From Chromera velia (lineage: Eukaryota > Sar > Chromeraceae): a DNA stretch of 30,000 nt. Shown here piece by piece: positions 20,682 to 29,800 of this stretch. How positions within the stretch are numbered: the stretch's first letter is position 1; each line of letters starts with the position of its first letter. Under the pieces are notes generated by a model that made no database searches, was not told the DNA's origin, and saw only the letters and a list, made by a program, of their open reading frames with translations. The stretch spans positions 1 to 30,000 of the forward strand of contig JAHBMJ010000154.1 in NCBI GenBank assembly GCA_018398765.1, read 5' to 3'. Position numbers and translations under genes: made by a program.

Positions 20682-21474
20682 TTTTTCTAGCTATTCAACT
20701 TTTTTGAATCCGTTGCCTCTCACAAGAAGGCCACACTCGTTGTCTCATGCACTTCAAGGCAAAACTGCTCAGACATGCAATTCTGTGAAGCCTTCAGAAC
20801 TAGTGGAGAATAACAGATAATAACAGTGCCAGCGTGTGCCAGGCTGCCGCTGCCACGGCTGACCTTGGTTGAGTTTGAAGTGCCGGGCCGCCTCACGCGT
20901 GGGCGCGCGGATGCATTGCGCGCCGACGCGTATACTTCGGCCTGTGCAGCGGCGAAGTACACAAACTTTGTGTTTTGTCACTCTTGAGGCTCTCTGTGCA
21001 AAAAGTGCCTGCATGTGAGCGTAGACGGATGTCTGACAGATGTCTGACAGTCTCGAAGTGATAATTTGCATGATCGAAGTCTCAAATTCATTCTCTGGCC
21101 GGAGTTCAGAGAGAGTCTACTGAACGTCGAGACCCAGAGAGTGTGTGTACAAAAACAAGTGCGGATTACCATGTCTGTGCGGCCGTAAGAGAGTCTTTAG
21201 AGCTTGTTCGTCTGGACATCCGTCTCGCCGTCTCTGAACTCTTCGATTCACTACATGCAATTTTCCCTCAGCAAGCACACGCATACATCTATCTGGGTTG
21301 AACTTTTAAAGACATTCCCATCTGCTTCTACAGATATCCTGACTTTCTGAATTTTGTTTTTCTTATTCGCATTCGCTGCCTTTGGTATATGGCTTTCTTT
21401 GGATACATTCTGATCTGAAAAAAAAAAATCCAAGTCGTTCGATCAACTTTTGAACATCGCTGGACCTTGACAGC
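20682..21474. promoter_or_regulatory. Divergent spacer between ankyrin gene and PIG-V gene
   Basis: This 793-bp spacer separates two head-to-head starts and should contain both promoters. GTCTGACAGAT is tandemly repeated near 21030-21050. No TATA box or other motif stands out. Confidence 0.35.
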
Positions 21475-23004
21475 ATGAAGGCGGCCGGTGCATCCAGGGT
21501 AGAGGTGATTGCCTTGTGCGCCCTCCTCTCCCGTCTGGTAACCCTGGTACTCGGGTGGGTGTTTGACTTTTTGGTGCCGGACCTGGACACATCGTCTGAC
21601 CTCCTGCTTCGATCTTCAGACACGAGACGGGGCTTGTCCTTTCTGTACTGGCCTGTGAAGCCCTTCCTCAGGTGGGACGCCGCCCACTTTCTCCACCTCG
21701 CCGTGGAGGGCTACAGAGTAGAGCTGCAGTTCGCCTTCTTCCCTGCCCTTCCTCTGTTGATGCGGTGGATTGGGACAGTCCTGAAGAAGGTATTTGAAAT
21801 TCCGCTGGGAGCGGGCGCAGGGCTCGGGGGGATGGTTGTCTCGAATGTGGGCTTTGTGTATGCGTGCATAGGGCTCTATATGTTCGTAAAGGAAATACTT
21901 GAGAACGAAGGCAGTCACCCGAGAGAAGCAAAAAAAAGGGCCTTCCGGTCGGCGCTCTTCTTTTCCTTTCCCGCCTGCAGCGTGTTCATGTCTGCGCCCT
22001 ATACAGAGAGCCTCTTTTGTGCGCTGACTTTCTGGGGCTCTTTCTGGCTAGAGAGAAGCCTAGCTTTAGAGAGACAAAGGGAAAACCAGGGGAATTTGAA
22101 GAAAGAAAAGGGACCAATAGAACAGAGAGAAAGAGAAAAAAGAAGGGGACTAGCAGGCAATTGGGGCATCAGATGGGTTGGGGTGCTTCTGTTTGCCCTC
22201 GGGAGTGCTGTGCGACCCAACGGTATTCTGCAGCTCGCTCCTCTGTTCGCAGTCACACTTTGTAGCTCGGCCCCTCTTTGGCCTCGTGTTGCTGCCAGTC
22301 CAGGAACAGGAACGGGCTCACAAGGGGAAAAGGGGAAAGGGACGGGAGGGGGGAACAGACAAAGGTCCCAGGAACCCGCCAGTCCGACAACACTACGGCT
22401 TTGGTTTGTTTCCCTTTTTTGCGAGTGTCTGCCTCGCCTTTTGATTCACTGGTTCGTGGCATTCCTTCAGGCTGTCACGGTGGTGTCTCCCTTCGTTTTT
22501 ATTCTGTGGAACGCTTACGGCATCTTCTGTTCGAGGGACAAAGAAAACCACCCGGCTTGGTGCAATCGGAGCATGCCGAATGTGTACGCTCACGTGCAAC
22601 GAGAATATTGGGGTGTGGGGCCGTTTCTGTACTTTCAAGCAAAACAGATTCCCAACTTTCTCTTGGCTGCACCTGCCCTGTCGGTCGCCTTTGGGCGTGT
22701 GTGGAGCAGGATTTATAGAGGAGGCGGGAGAGGGATTCTTTGGTCTGTTCTGTCAGACTCCTCGTGGGGCTACGATTTTGTCCTGGGGTTTCTTGCCGTG
22801 TATACTTTGGTGTGTGCAAACGTGCAAGTGTTCACGCGTCTTGTGTCTGCATGTCCCACTTACTTCTTGCACTTGGGCGACTTGAGTGAGAAGAGGCGGA
22901 GAGGAGGGTGGGATGCTGTGTACTTTGACGTCGTCTTGTTTTTTCATGTTTTGTTCTTCTTTCTTGGGCCTCTCTTGTTCTGTAATTTTGTCAATTGGAC
23001 TTAA
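21475..23004 (+). CDS. PIGV: GPI mannosyltransferase 2 (PIG-V), single exon
   Basis: PIG-V adds the second mannose to the GPI-anchor precursor on the lumenal side of the ER, using dolichol-phosphate-mannose. The 509 residues compare with 493 in human. Family landmarks in order: an N-terminal hydrophobic helix (about 10-34), RWDAAHF (66-72) with the conserved Asp of this GT-C family, FAFFP (86-90), SAPYTESLF (173-181), AVRPNG (245-250), YWGVG (378-382), QIPNFLLAAP (391-400), VQVFTR (450-455), and a C-terminal CNFVNWT like the human ending. Many hydrophobic segments fit a multi-pass ER protein. Two charged, low-complexity insertions (about 200-228 and 275-305) fall between membrane segments. 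There is no intron, unlike the 11-exon AADAT gene nearby. Confidence 0.93.
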   Translation: MKAAGASRVEVIALCALLSRLVTLVLGWVFDFLVPDLDTSSDLLLRSSDTRRGLSFLYWPVKPFLRWDAAHFLHLAVEGYRVELQFAFFPALPLLMRWIGTVLKKVFEIPLGAGAGLGGMVVSNVGFVYACIGLYMFVKEILENEGSHPREAKKRAFRSALFFSFPACSVFMSAPYTESLFCALTFWGSFWLERSLALERQRENQGNLKKEKGPIEQREREKRRGLAGNWGIRWVGVLLFALGSAVRPNGILQLAPLFAVTLCSSAPLWPRVAASPGTGTGSQGEKGKGTGGGNRQRSQEPASPTTLRLWFVSLFCECLPRLLIHWFVAFLQAVTVVSPFVFILWNAYGIFCSRDKENHPAWCNRSMPNVYAHVQREYWGVGPFLYFQAKQIPNFLLAAPALSVAFGRVWSRIYRGGGRGILWSVLSDSSWGYDFVLGFLAVYTLVCANVQVFTRLVSACPTYFLHLGDLSEKRRRGGWDAVYFDVVLFFHVLFFFLGPLLFCNFVNWT

Positions 23005-23138
23005 AACCCCCTCCTTCTACGCTCACTCTTCTTAACTCTTCTCACTCCCCCCCCCGTGCCTCGGAGGCACCCGCTGGTTGCTCTGCGGTGCGCTGCCTGC
23101 ATCCTTGCTGTCATGATGAATGCACGAACAAATGAATG

Positions 23139-23144
23139 AATAAA
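23139..23144 (+). terminator. Candidate polyadenylation signal of the PIG-V gene
   Basis: AATAAA about 135 bases after the stop codon. The spacing is plausible for a 3' UTR, but the surrounding DNA is AT-rich, so it may be chance. Confidence 0.35.
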
Positions 23145-23537
23145 CATTGAAACAAACTAGAAAACGAATTATTTTATAAATGTACGTAGTGAATAGTTGA
23201 TTGAATCTAAGATTTAATGCCCCTCTCTTTTAAGACCAACTGCTTTTCCACTCTAGTTTCCACTGCTCTAGCCACTGCTTCGGCTAGTGTTTGGCCCACA
23301 GTTTAGGTGGCCTGCTCAGTTAAGGCTAGGTGTGATCTGTAAAGTTTTAAAGTGAAATAAAGTTTAAAGTCTGGTTTGAGTCTGTGGACTCTAAAATATA
23401 ACTTTTGAAATGCACTTTAAATTTTTTTTTGACATACATTGAAAAATGTTTTAAAAGGCTAAACAATCTTAAACAACACATTAATGTGTTCAAGCTTTTT
23501 ATTCTTAAAGTTTTAAAACGAAAGAAGTTTTAAAGTC

Positions 23538-23690
23538 TAAAGTCTGTGGTCAGACTTTATTATAGGTTTAGGATTAATGTCCGGAGGATTGGCCTCCCGC
23601 CTCAATGCCGAATGTCCGACGTGCGGCTTCCAGGGAAAGCGCCTAGACGCATCAGACCTCCCTGGCCGGCCCACATAGGTCTAGCCTGTG
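23538..23690 (-). repeat. Hairpin-rich repeat, copy B, with an extra perfect hairpin
   Basis: The reverse complement of 23570-23690 matches copy A (17979-18102) along its length. Hairpins: GGAGG/CCTCC (23583-23597), CCAGGGA/TCCCTGG (23630-23665), and CACA-AGG/CCT-GTG (about 23672-23690). Next to it is a perfect 9-bp stem with a 4-base loop, TAAAGTCTG-TGGT-CAGACTTTA (23538-23559), with no counterpart noticed at copy A. Confidence 0.7.
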
Positions 23691-23699
23691 CTGCAAATA

Positions 23700-24137
23700 G
23701 CTCACATTGAACAGTCAATCACCTACGTGTGTATGCAAGAGGGCTTACTCCATTCTAAAGCAGGGTTTAAAAGGGAACGATCCCAGAATTGTAGATGAAC
23801 GGCTCGAAGCAAGTTTCAAAACCTCCCAACATCCTATCCTCCTCCTTTTTCCCTCCTCTTTTGTTTCTTTTGTATCAATCCACACCCTTTTATACTCTTT
23901 AATTCTTCCCTCTCTTTCTTTCTCACTTTTCTAAGTCTCTTGATGCAGCCTATCTAACTTTCTTCCTAAAGCTTGACTCAAATTGTTTCCCTTTTTCTTT
24001 TCCATTCTCTCACTACCTGTCTTTTCATCATGACGTCTTTCAAAAAGGTATTAACGTTTTTGTCGGCCTCATTTAAAAGAAAAGAGAATAGAGCAATCTT
24101 GTCTACCTTCGCTTTACCACCCACTTTCCATGTGCTG
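23700..24137. other. T-rich spacer, nothing recognised
   Basis: Pyrimidine-rich sequence between the hairpin repeat and the LINE remnant. It could be the 3' untranslated part of the LINE, which is on the minus strand, but no poly(A) tail is evident. Confidence 0.3.
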
Positions 24138-25135
24138 TTATTTGCAGCTTTCTCCTCTCTCCCTTTCATCAAACTCCAATGTGTATGTCATCAAAGCTTG
24201 CAAGCCGTCTGCCCTCTCTCCATCATACAGAAGGCATTCAGTCAGCACATGGATTTCATCTTCGACTACTTGAATGTTAAGCAGGTCAGAGTAAACCATG
24301 CATTTCTTTTCTATCAATGGGGTCCTTCTACCTCCTTCTATTGAGAACTTCCCCCTGTTTACCTCCAAGTTTCTCTCTCTCACCCGAAATGTAGCCCTTC
24401 TTCTGTGGACACTGTCAGGCCAGGGAGCTTTCTTTATGTAGCAGACGGGAGTTCTCCCTATCTTATCTCTATCTAATAAAATGCTTCTGTCTGTATCTTT
24501 TCCAGTCTAAGATTTGCTGTTGTGAAGCCACAGATTTAGGTAATTTCTGTTGGATAGGGAAGCATGGATAGGATGTATAACGCCTTCTCTCAGCTCTTCC
24601 TTCTCGGCCCTTCCTCTTTTCTGCACTGACCTCTTAACTCTCTCTGTAAATGCTTCCTTTTTCCTCTTTGTAATTTCTTCCTCTTTCAGCGCTTCTATCC
24701 ACCTTACTATTCTGTCTTTTCTCTCAAAGGAAGGTTGTCTGCCTGTACTGCCAGCTTCTGGTTCTCTTCCTATCTGGAAGGGATGGCCGCTTCTTGTCTC
24801 TGTGAAAAGTGTTTCAACACATTTCTTCAAGGGGGGGGAAAATAAAAGGGGTGAAGCTTCCTTCTTCTCAGTTTTGAATCGGCTCCTTAATTCCTGCAAT
24901 GATTGAATGTGTCTCTTCCTTTTTGGATTACCTTTCTTGTCCATATTAGGGTTCAGAATCTCTGTGCAACCACTAGATCGATAGGAAGAAGGCCTGCCTC
25001 AAGGAAAGTGGTGAGTATGCTTTCTTTTCTGTCTCAGTTGCAGCACCTATCGAATGAATCTTCTTTGCAGTCTGTTAAACTCTGCAAACGCTTCCAACAA
25101 GTGTGAATGTACTTCATAGCCGTATGACCAAACTG
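24138..25135 (-). pseudogene. LINE-type reverse transcriptase, C-terminal remnant
   Basis: The minus strand reads VWSYGYEVHS near 25130, followed by LQRRFIR, like the Y-G-x-E-V-W and following segment at the end of LINE RT domains. ILTTFLEAGLLPIDLVVAQR then appears in a shifted frame. One frame from 24944 to 24138 is interrupted by a single TAG (24507-24509). Its end has RERNLEVNRGKFS, then VEDEIHVLTECLLYDGER, matching the usual E-D-E-x-H-x-L-x-x-C-x-x-Y-x-x-x-R ending of LINE proteins. The endonuclease and catalytic RT motifs are absent, so this is a 5'-truncated, decayed copy. Assignment to a LINE clade is not possible by eye. Confidence 0.6.
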
Positions 25136-25321
25136 CACACACTGTCTGCCTGAATCATTGAAAACAAGTTGTGGGTGGGATCTCTCCTCCTGCACTGATC
25201 TTACTTTTCAACACAAAAAAGAGTCTTTCTGCCTTAATCATTCTCTCTCTCATCATTGCATCTGTGAAGCAATCTTCTGTTAAAAGAAGTCCATTATAAA
25301 AATAACTTTACAGCTAGGCCT

Positions 25322-25481
25322 AAAAAAAATAATTTAAGCCCGTTCTCGTTTTTTTTTTTTTGCCCGGCGATGTTAGATGACAAACAACTGTTGTTCAAAT
25401 ATTGCATAAATGTTGTTTTTGTGTTACACAAGTGTTGCTTAGGTGTTACGCAAAAAAAAAAAGAAAAAAATAATTTAAGTC
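25322..25481 (-). mobile_element. Short repeat with 11-bp internal period, copy 3
   Basis: Five exact 11-bp units run 25391-25445: TTGTTCAAATA, TTGCATAAATG, TTGTTTTTGTG, TTACACAAGTG, TTGCTTAGGTG, then TTACGC. The segment is flanked by near-identical direct repeats AAAAAAATAATTTAAG at 25323-25338 and 25464-25479. A T run at 25350-25361 reads as a 3' A-tail on the minus strand. Flanking direct repeats plus an A-tail suggest insertion by LINE machinery, like a SINE. Non-coding. Confidence 0.55.
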
Positions 25482-26179
25482 AATTCTGGTTTACTTTTTT
25501 CTTTTTGCTGTGATACGCCTCAGGCTAGCTTTGAGTTTACAGATCACACCTAGATTTAAGGGCTTACTATATGAGTAGTACATAGCTGTTTATCTAGCTG
25601 TTGATACGCCAATGCATATCTAGGTGCATGCACTAGCATGAAAGTGTATCAATATTATTAAAGCAGATGAATTATGTATCATATAGTGTCATTTTATTAT
25701 CAGTTTTATGATTATTGTCTGAATCTGTATCATTAAATTGTATATGTATACGATCTAATATACAATTTAAATTTTAAAGGATAAATCAAGCAAAAAAAAA
25801 ACGTAAACACTCCCTATGAAATTGGGGTATAAATAGGGTGAATGGGGGCAAATTGGGGCCCATTTCGCCCCATTTCCCCAAAACAAGATACATTTTTTAT
25901 TATAATTCATATTATCTAACATATTGATTATCTAGTCAAAATAAGGTGTGTTTCTAGAAGTTTAGGGCTTTTAAAATCTAATTAGATCATTTAAAACACT
26001 ATACTGAGTGTTGCTTTAAAAAAAAAAAATTAAAAATCAATTTTACGCAATTCACTACTATATGTGAAGCCTATAGATTGCATTGTCAGTTTAAATGGCA
26101 GTTTTTTAGTATTGTAGAAGTTAATATCTAAATGAATATCTCCAGACTAAATTGAAAGGCAAGTTCCGCATGCCAGAGC
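25482..26179. other. AT-rich spacer
   Basis: AT-rich sequence. CTAGGTGTGATCTGTAAA, which occurs on the plus strand near 23326, is present here in reverse orientation near 25538-25555. No gene or complete element was recognised. Confidence 0.4.
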
Positions 26180-26206
26180 ATATATATATATATATATATA
26201 TATATA
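26180..26206. repeat. (TA)n microsatellite
   Basis: Uninterrupted TA dinucleotides, about 13 units. Confidence 0.95.
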
Positions 26207-27080
26207 ATGCTAGATGAAATAATGATGAAATAAATCAGATGATCATATATATTCATATGTAGATATAATATGATGATGATTTGCTATCAAAAGACTCGAC
26301 CCCTCTAAAACACGCAACGCAAAGCGAATTGTTGGCACGAATGAAGGTCACTTTGGCACTCTGATACTCACCCATACCGGCCTTGCGACTCTTGCAAAAC
26401 ATTTGTCTGCGCTCTCCATCATAAGGCCTGCAAATTGATGCATATGATGGTTACTTACCCCTCTTCCTGTCTCACCTTTTGAATGTTCTTTTTCCATCTC
26501 CCAAGTATATTTCCCGTCTCCCCTCTCTACCGGTCTTCCTGTCGATCTGCCTCTATTGCCTGAGGGTCTCCATTGCTGTCGTCGCATTCCTCCCACAGAA
26601 GGGAAACGACATCAGCGATTAAGAAAGCATCTTCTAGGTACAGGGTATTTAGAGTTGTGAGCATGAAGCCTCCCCCCCCTGGTGTATGATGTAGGTCTGG
26701 CAAAGGGGCAATAAAGCATTGTCCCAGACTCATGCGTTGCATGATGGCCTATAGACCGATTAATAATTATGATGATGATGATGGTTACCAAACCCCAGGT
26801 GAAGTTTTAGGCTCTTTAGCGGTGCATATATGCATAGTTAGTTGAATGCACACAGTCTTGAGAACAACAGAATGAAGAAAAAGAATTGTCTTTCACAATC
26901 AAAACGTAGAACAAACGATCACTTCGGTTTCATCCTGTTTTTGAATCACCTATACAGACTGAGATCGACATTCAAAAGTGCTCGCAATGACAAGGCGGCC
27001 CACTGCACGATATTAAGCATAAAACGGTACCATTTATTCCCAATCATAAGGAGAGAAACCTATAGAGAAACTGAATAAAA
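26207..27080. other. Spacer with no recognised gene
   Basis: Mixed-composition sequence with GATGAT words near 26268 and 26770. Two short minus-strand open frames (26348-26596, 26527-26742) overlap each other in different frames and resemble nothing I recognise. Confidence 0.35.
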
Positions 27081-27180
27081 GTTTTTAAACAAAGAAAAAA
27101 AAACAACTATTATAAAAGAAATATTTTGAAAAAAAAAAGAAAAGATTCCAAAGGAACGATTCCGAGGAGAAGAGGATAGA

Positions 27181-27455
27181 AAAAAAAAGAAAGAAATAAA
27201 GAAAACAAGCAAGCAAGAAAGAAAGAAAGGCAGACAGACAGACAGACAGACAGACAGATGGACAGATAGACAGACACTGTCAGACAGACAGAGAGATAGA
27301 TAGACAGACAAACAGATAGACAGATAAACAGACAGAAAAAGAAAGAAAGAAAGAAAGAAAGAAAAGAAAGAAGGAAGGAAGGAAAGAAGGAAGGAAGGAA
27401 GGAAGGAATGTCATTGAAAGAAAGAAGGAAGGAACGAAGGAAGGAAGAAAAGAAG
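27181..27455. repeat. Compound (GAAA)/(GACA)/(GATA)/(GGAA)n microsatellite
   Basis: Blocks in order: AAAG types, GACA (27231-27260), GATA/GACA mixtures (27260-27330), GAAA (27338-27370), GGAA (27371-27450). Open frames on either strand are artefacts of the repeats. Confidence 0.95.
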
Positions 27456-27522
27456 TATAATCGATGCTTTTCCTGCATCATCAACCAACCGCCCAAACTT
27501 AAGCCCGGTCGTTCCATGTCGA

Positions 27523-27561
27523 CAGAAGGCTAAGACGCTCTCCTAGCTTCGCCACCTTCTG
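27523..27561 (-). other. 39-nt two-part hairpin of unknown role
   Basis: CAGAAGG pairs with CCTTCTG (7 bp). Inside, CTAGGA pairs with TCTTAG on the minus-strand RNA if a G-U pair is allowed; the plus-strand RNA would have an A-C mismatch instead. The minus-strand text TGGCGAAGCTAGGAGAGCG resembles a tRNA D-arm (A box), but I cannot complete a cloverleaf. Confidence 0.3.
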
Positions 27562-27801
27562 TTGTTCACTCCTTTCTATGTACTATGCTAACGGTCTGCT
27601 GCTGGCAGCTATCTGCCGGCGCCGAGGTAGAACGTCTGCTCTCAAAGAAGACGTATCATGATCCTTTGCTGCACCTTCCCCCCCCTTTTTTTGCTTCTTC
27701 TTTCATTTTTTTTCTTGGTTGTTGGCAGTCCTCCCTTTTGTGCCCTTTTATGGAGGCATCTGTTTAGGGGAACAGTGTTGAGGTAAGTGGTGCAGGGGCA
27801 G

Positions 27802-27925
27802 GGGCAGGAGAGGCGTTTACATTCAGAGACAGGGCTGTGGCAGGCGGTGCAAGGGCAGAAAAGACGTCTGCGTTGGGAAATGGGGCTGTGACAGACGGTG
27901 CGAGGGCAAGAGAGGTAGAAAAGGC
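27802..27925. repeat. 51-bp tandem repeat, 2.4 copies
   Basis: 27802-27852 and 27853-27903 are successive 51-bp units starting GGGCAG, and a partial third runs to about 27925. The period is a multiple of three, so the minus strand shows a repeated Cys/Ser/Pro-rich frame, but there is no sign of a real gene. Confidence 0.8.
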
Positions 27926-27936
27926 TTGCAGACCAG

Positions 27937-28071
27937 TGGAGGCGGAAGCGACTTTGCAAGGAAGGTACGCTTACAAGGCTTGCAGGCTATAGCTTACAGG
28001 CTGGTGCCACTAGTCGAGGCGGAACTAGAGGCGGAAGCGACTTTGGAAGACGGAGGCGCTTGCGAAGCTTA
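27937..28071. repeat. Direct duplication with GAGGCGGAAGCGACTTTG core
   Basis: Copies at about 27939-27980 and 28028-28070 share GAGGCGGAAGCGACTTTG and similar following sequence ending in GCTT. Probably a local duplication adjoining the 51-bp array. Confidence 0.6.
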
Positions 28072-28511
28072 TATAATATCGGGTGTAGTAATGTTATCTT
28101 TTTAAAATTAATTTCAAAATTCATTGATACTGGGTACAATATAGATATATTGGGAGCTAGATTGGGGGAAAAACAATATATCTCTAGAGGTATCTAGCAT
28201 GATTATCTAGCTACATACCTAGCTAGATATATATACAAATCGATATTGTATATAAGACTACTACTGAGTAGTATATATCGACTTTCAAGTTAGTAAATTA
28301 GGTTGTTTGCACTTTAATTCCAGCCTGCATTCAAATTAAATCAATTCAATTCAATTTTTATATATAGATATACATAGTAGGTTAGTAATATTATTATAAA
28401 TTTTTAATTCCTAGTCTAACTCTTGATATATATCTGATTGTGATTCTAATTTGGCATGTAACATTATCTGTTCAAAAATAACTTATATCAATCAATCAAA
28501 ACTTATAAACA
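28072..28511. other. AT-rich spacer
   Basis: AT-rich, with TATATAGATAT-type words and no recognised feature. Confidence 0.4.
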
Positions 28512-28519
28512 TAATAATT
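28512..28519. repeat. 8-bp target-site duplication, left copy
   Basis: TAATAATT, repeated exactly at 29009-29016 on the other side of the MITE. Confidence 0.85.
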
Positions 28520-29008
28520 CAGTGTTGTTAAGTCTCGGTACTTTCGGTACCTCGGTACCAGAGGGGGGGTCGGTATTGGATTTCGGATCGGATATGATCG
28601 GATCTTTCGGTACCAAGCTAAATGACTCTCAAACTTAAAAATCACATGTACTCTGATATTAGAATATCATTTAAACACACTTCATAAAACAAAATAAACA
28701 AAATACAATGATAAATTAAAATTAAGAAAGTCTTTTCTAGCTTTTTTAATTGTTCCGCGACTTTTGTCTTCTAGAACGGTCTATGGATTGAGGCATAAAA
28801 CCCAAAAGTTCATGCTAGTCATCTTTGAGCATTCCAGTGTCCGAACGGCGTATAAACAGTCTGCAAAGAGTTCTAAAAACCTGTTTAGAATATATAAAAA
28901 AGCCGGTACCGAAAGTACTGAAAAGGTACCGAAAGTACCGAAAAATTTCGGATCGGAGGGTCGGTATCGGATTTCGGTACTTAGGTTTATCGGGACTTAA
29001 CAACTCTG
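28520..29008. mobile_element. hAT-like MITE, 489 bp
   Basis: The left end is CAGTGTTGTTAAGTCTCG. The right end, reverse complemented, is CAGAGTTGTTAAGTCCCG. An exact 8-bp duplication TAATAATT flanks the element. CAG ends with 8-bp duplications are typical of hAT elements. Inside each end are arrays of GGTACTTTCGGTACC and CGGATCGGA words in inverted order, so the whole element can fold back on itself. No coding capacity, hence non-autonomous. Its ends differ from those of the 17280-18639 element, so it belongs to another family. Confidence 0.9.
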
Positions 29009-29016
29009 TAATAATT
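29009..29016. repeat. 8-bp target-site duplication, right copy
   Basis: TAATAATT directly after the right inverted repeat of the MITE, identical to 28512-28519. Confidence 0.85.
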
Positions 29017-29278
29017 AAAAAATTCTTGTATAACCCGAATGATGGGCCAAGTCTTGTCAAAAAAGTGTTTTCCGGGTCTCATTAGCGTAATTTTGACTTG
29101 TATTTGCCCTATAATATTGTTGTTTTCCCATTTATTTTCTGCCATAGGGACCGAGAGTGTGCGTGGGGGCGCGCGCGGGCGGACACACAGCGTGCGCCGC
29201 ATCAAGTGAACATTGTCGCAGCCTGAATCGCAGGATGCCATTCTTTAAAAATCTGAATCAGAATGCTAAGCTAGTTGA

Positions 29279-29800
29279 CTTGAACTGGGAGGCAATCTCA
29301 GGCAAATTACAGCTATTAAAAAGAAAAAAAAATGTTCCGCACACTGGCTTACTCAGTCCACAGCCTTTCAGGGAGATGTTGACAGTGAACTTGACACTCA
29401 AAAACGCATTCTAGAACGCATTGCTGACTCTGTCTCCCAGCTGTCTCCTCTCTTCGGGCACAGGGCTTCATATTTCACAGTCCCAGCGGTCATTTAGAAA
29501 AGGGCCCACGCGCTAGGTCACTCCCTTACTGATGATCGGGGTTTTTGTTATGCATGTCGCGTCCCCATATATGGTAACTCTCTAACTCTATTTTCCGTTT
29601 CCCCCTCCGCACAAAAAGCTGCCAGCTAAGCGCACTGCCGCAATCTCTCTCCGGAAGACTTTGGCAAATACCCCGGAATGCATGAGCGCATGATTGAACA
29701 AAGGTTTGAGGTAACAGAAGCCAAGGTGCATGCAGAGAAAAGACTGCTCTTCGAGATAATTAAAAAAACCGCCGGAGTTCGGCGGACAAAAGGGCACTAA
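29279..29800 (+). pseudogene. Decayed reading frame with two nonsense codons
   Basis: A single frame of 174 codons ends at TAA 29798-29800 and is interrupted only by TAG (29495-29497) and TAA (29627-29629). Its translation is protein-like rather than random: DSELDTQKRILERIADSVSQ (amphipathic helix), then DDRGFCYACRVPIYG with a C-x2-C pair, then AHCRNLSPEDFGKYPGMHER and a charged helix ending KTAGVRRTKGH. The C-x2-C and later H-x-C might form a zinc site. I do not recognise the family; a transposon-derived gene is possible. Both internal stops are one C-to-T change from Gln codons. An A run near 29325 may hide an upstream frameshift. Confidence 0.45.

Noticed and set aside
27642..27959. 105-codon minus-strand frame with repeated Cys/Ser/Pro segments
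   Set aside because: The repetition follows from the 51-bp tandem array, and the rest is T-rich spacer.
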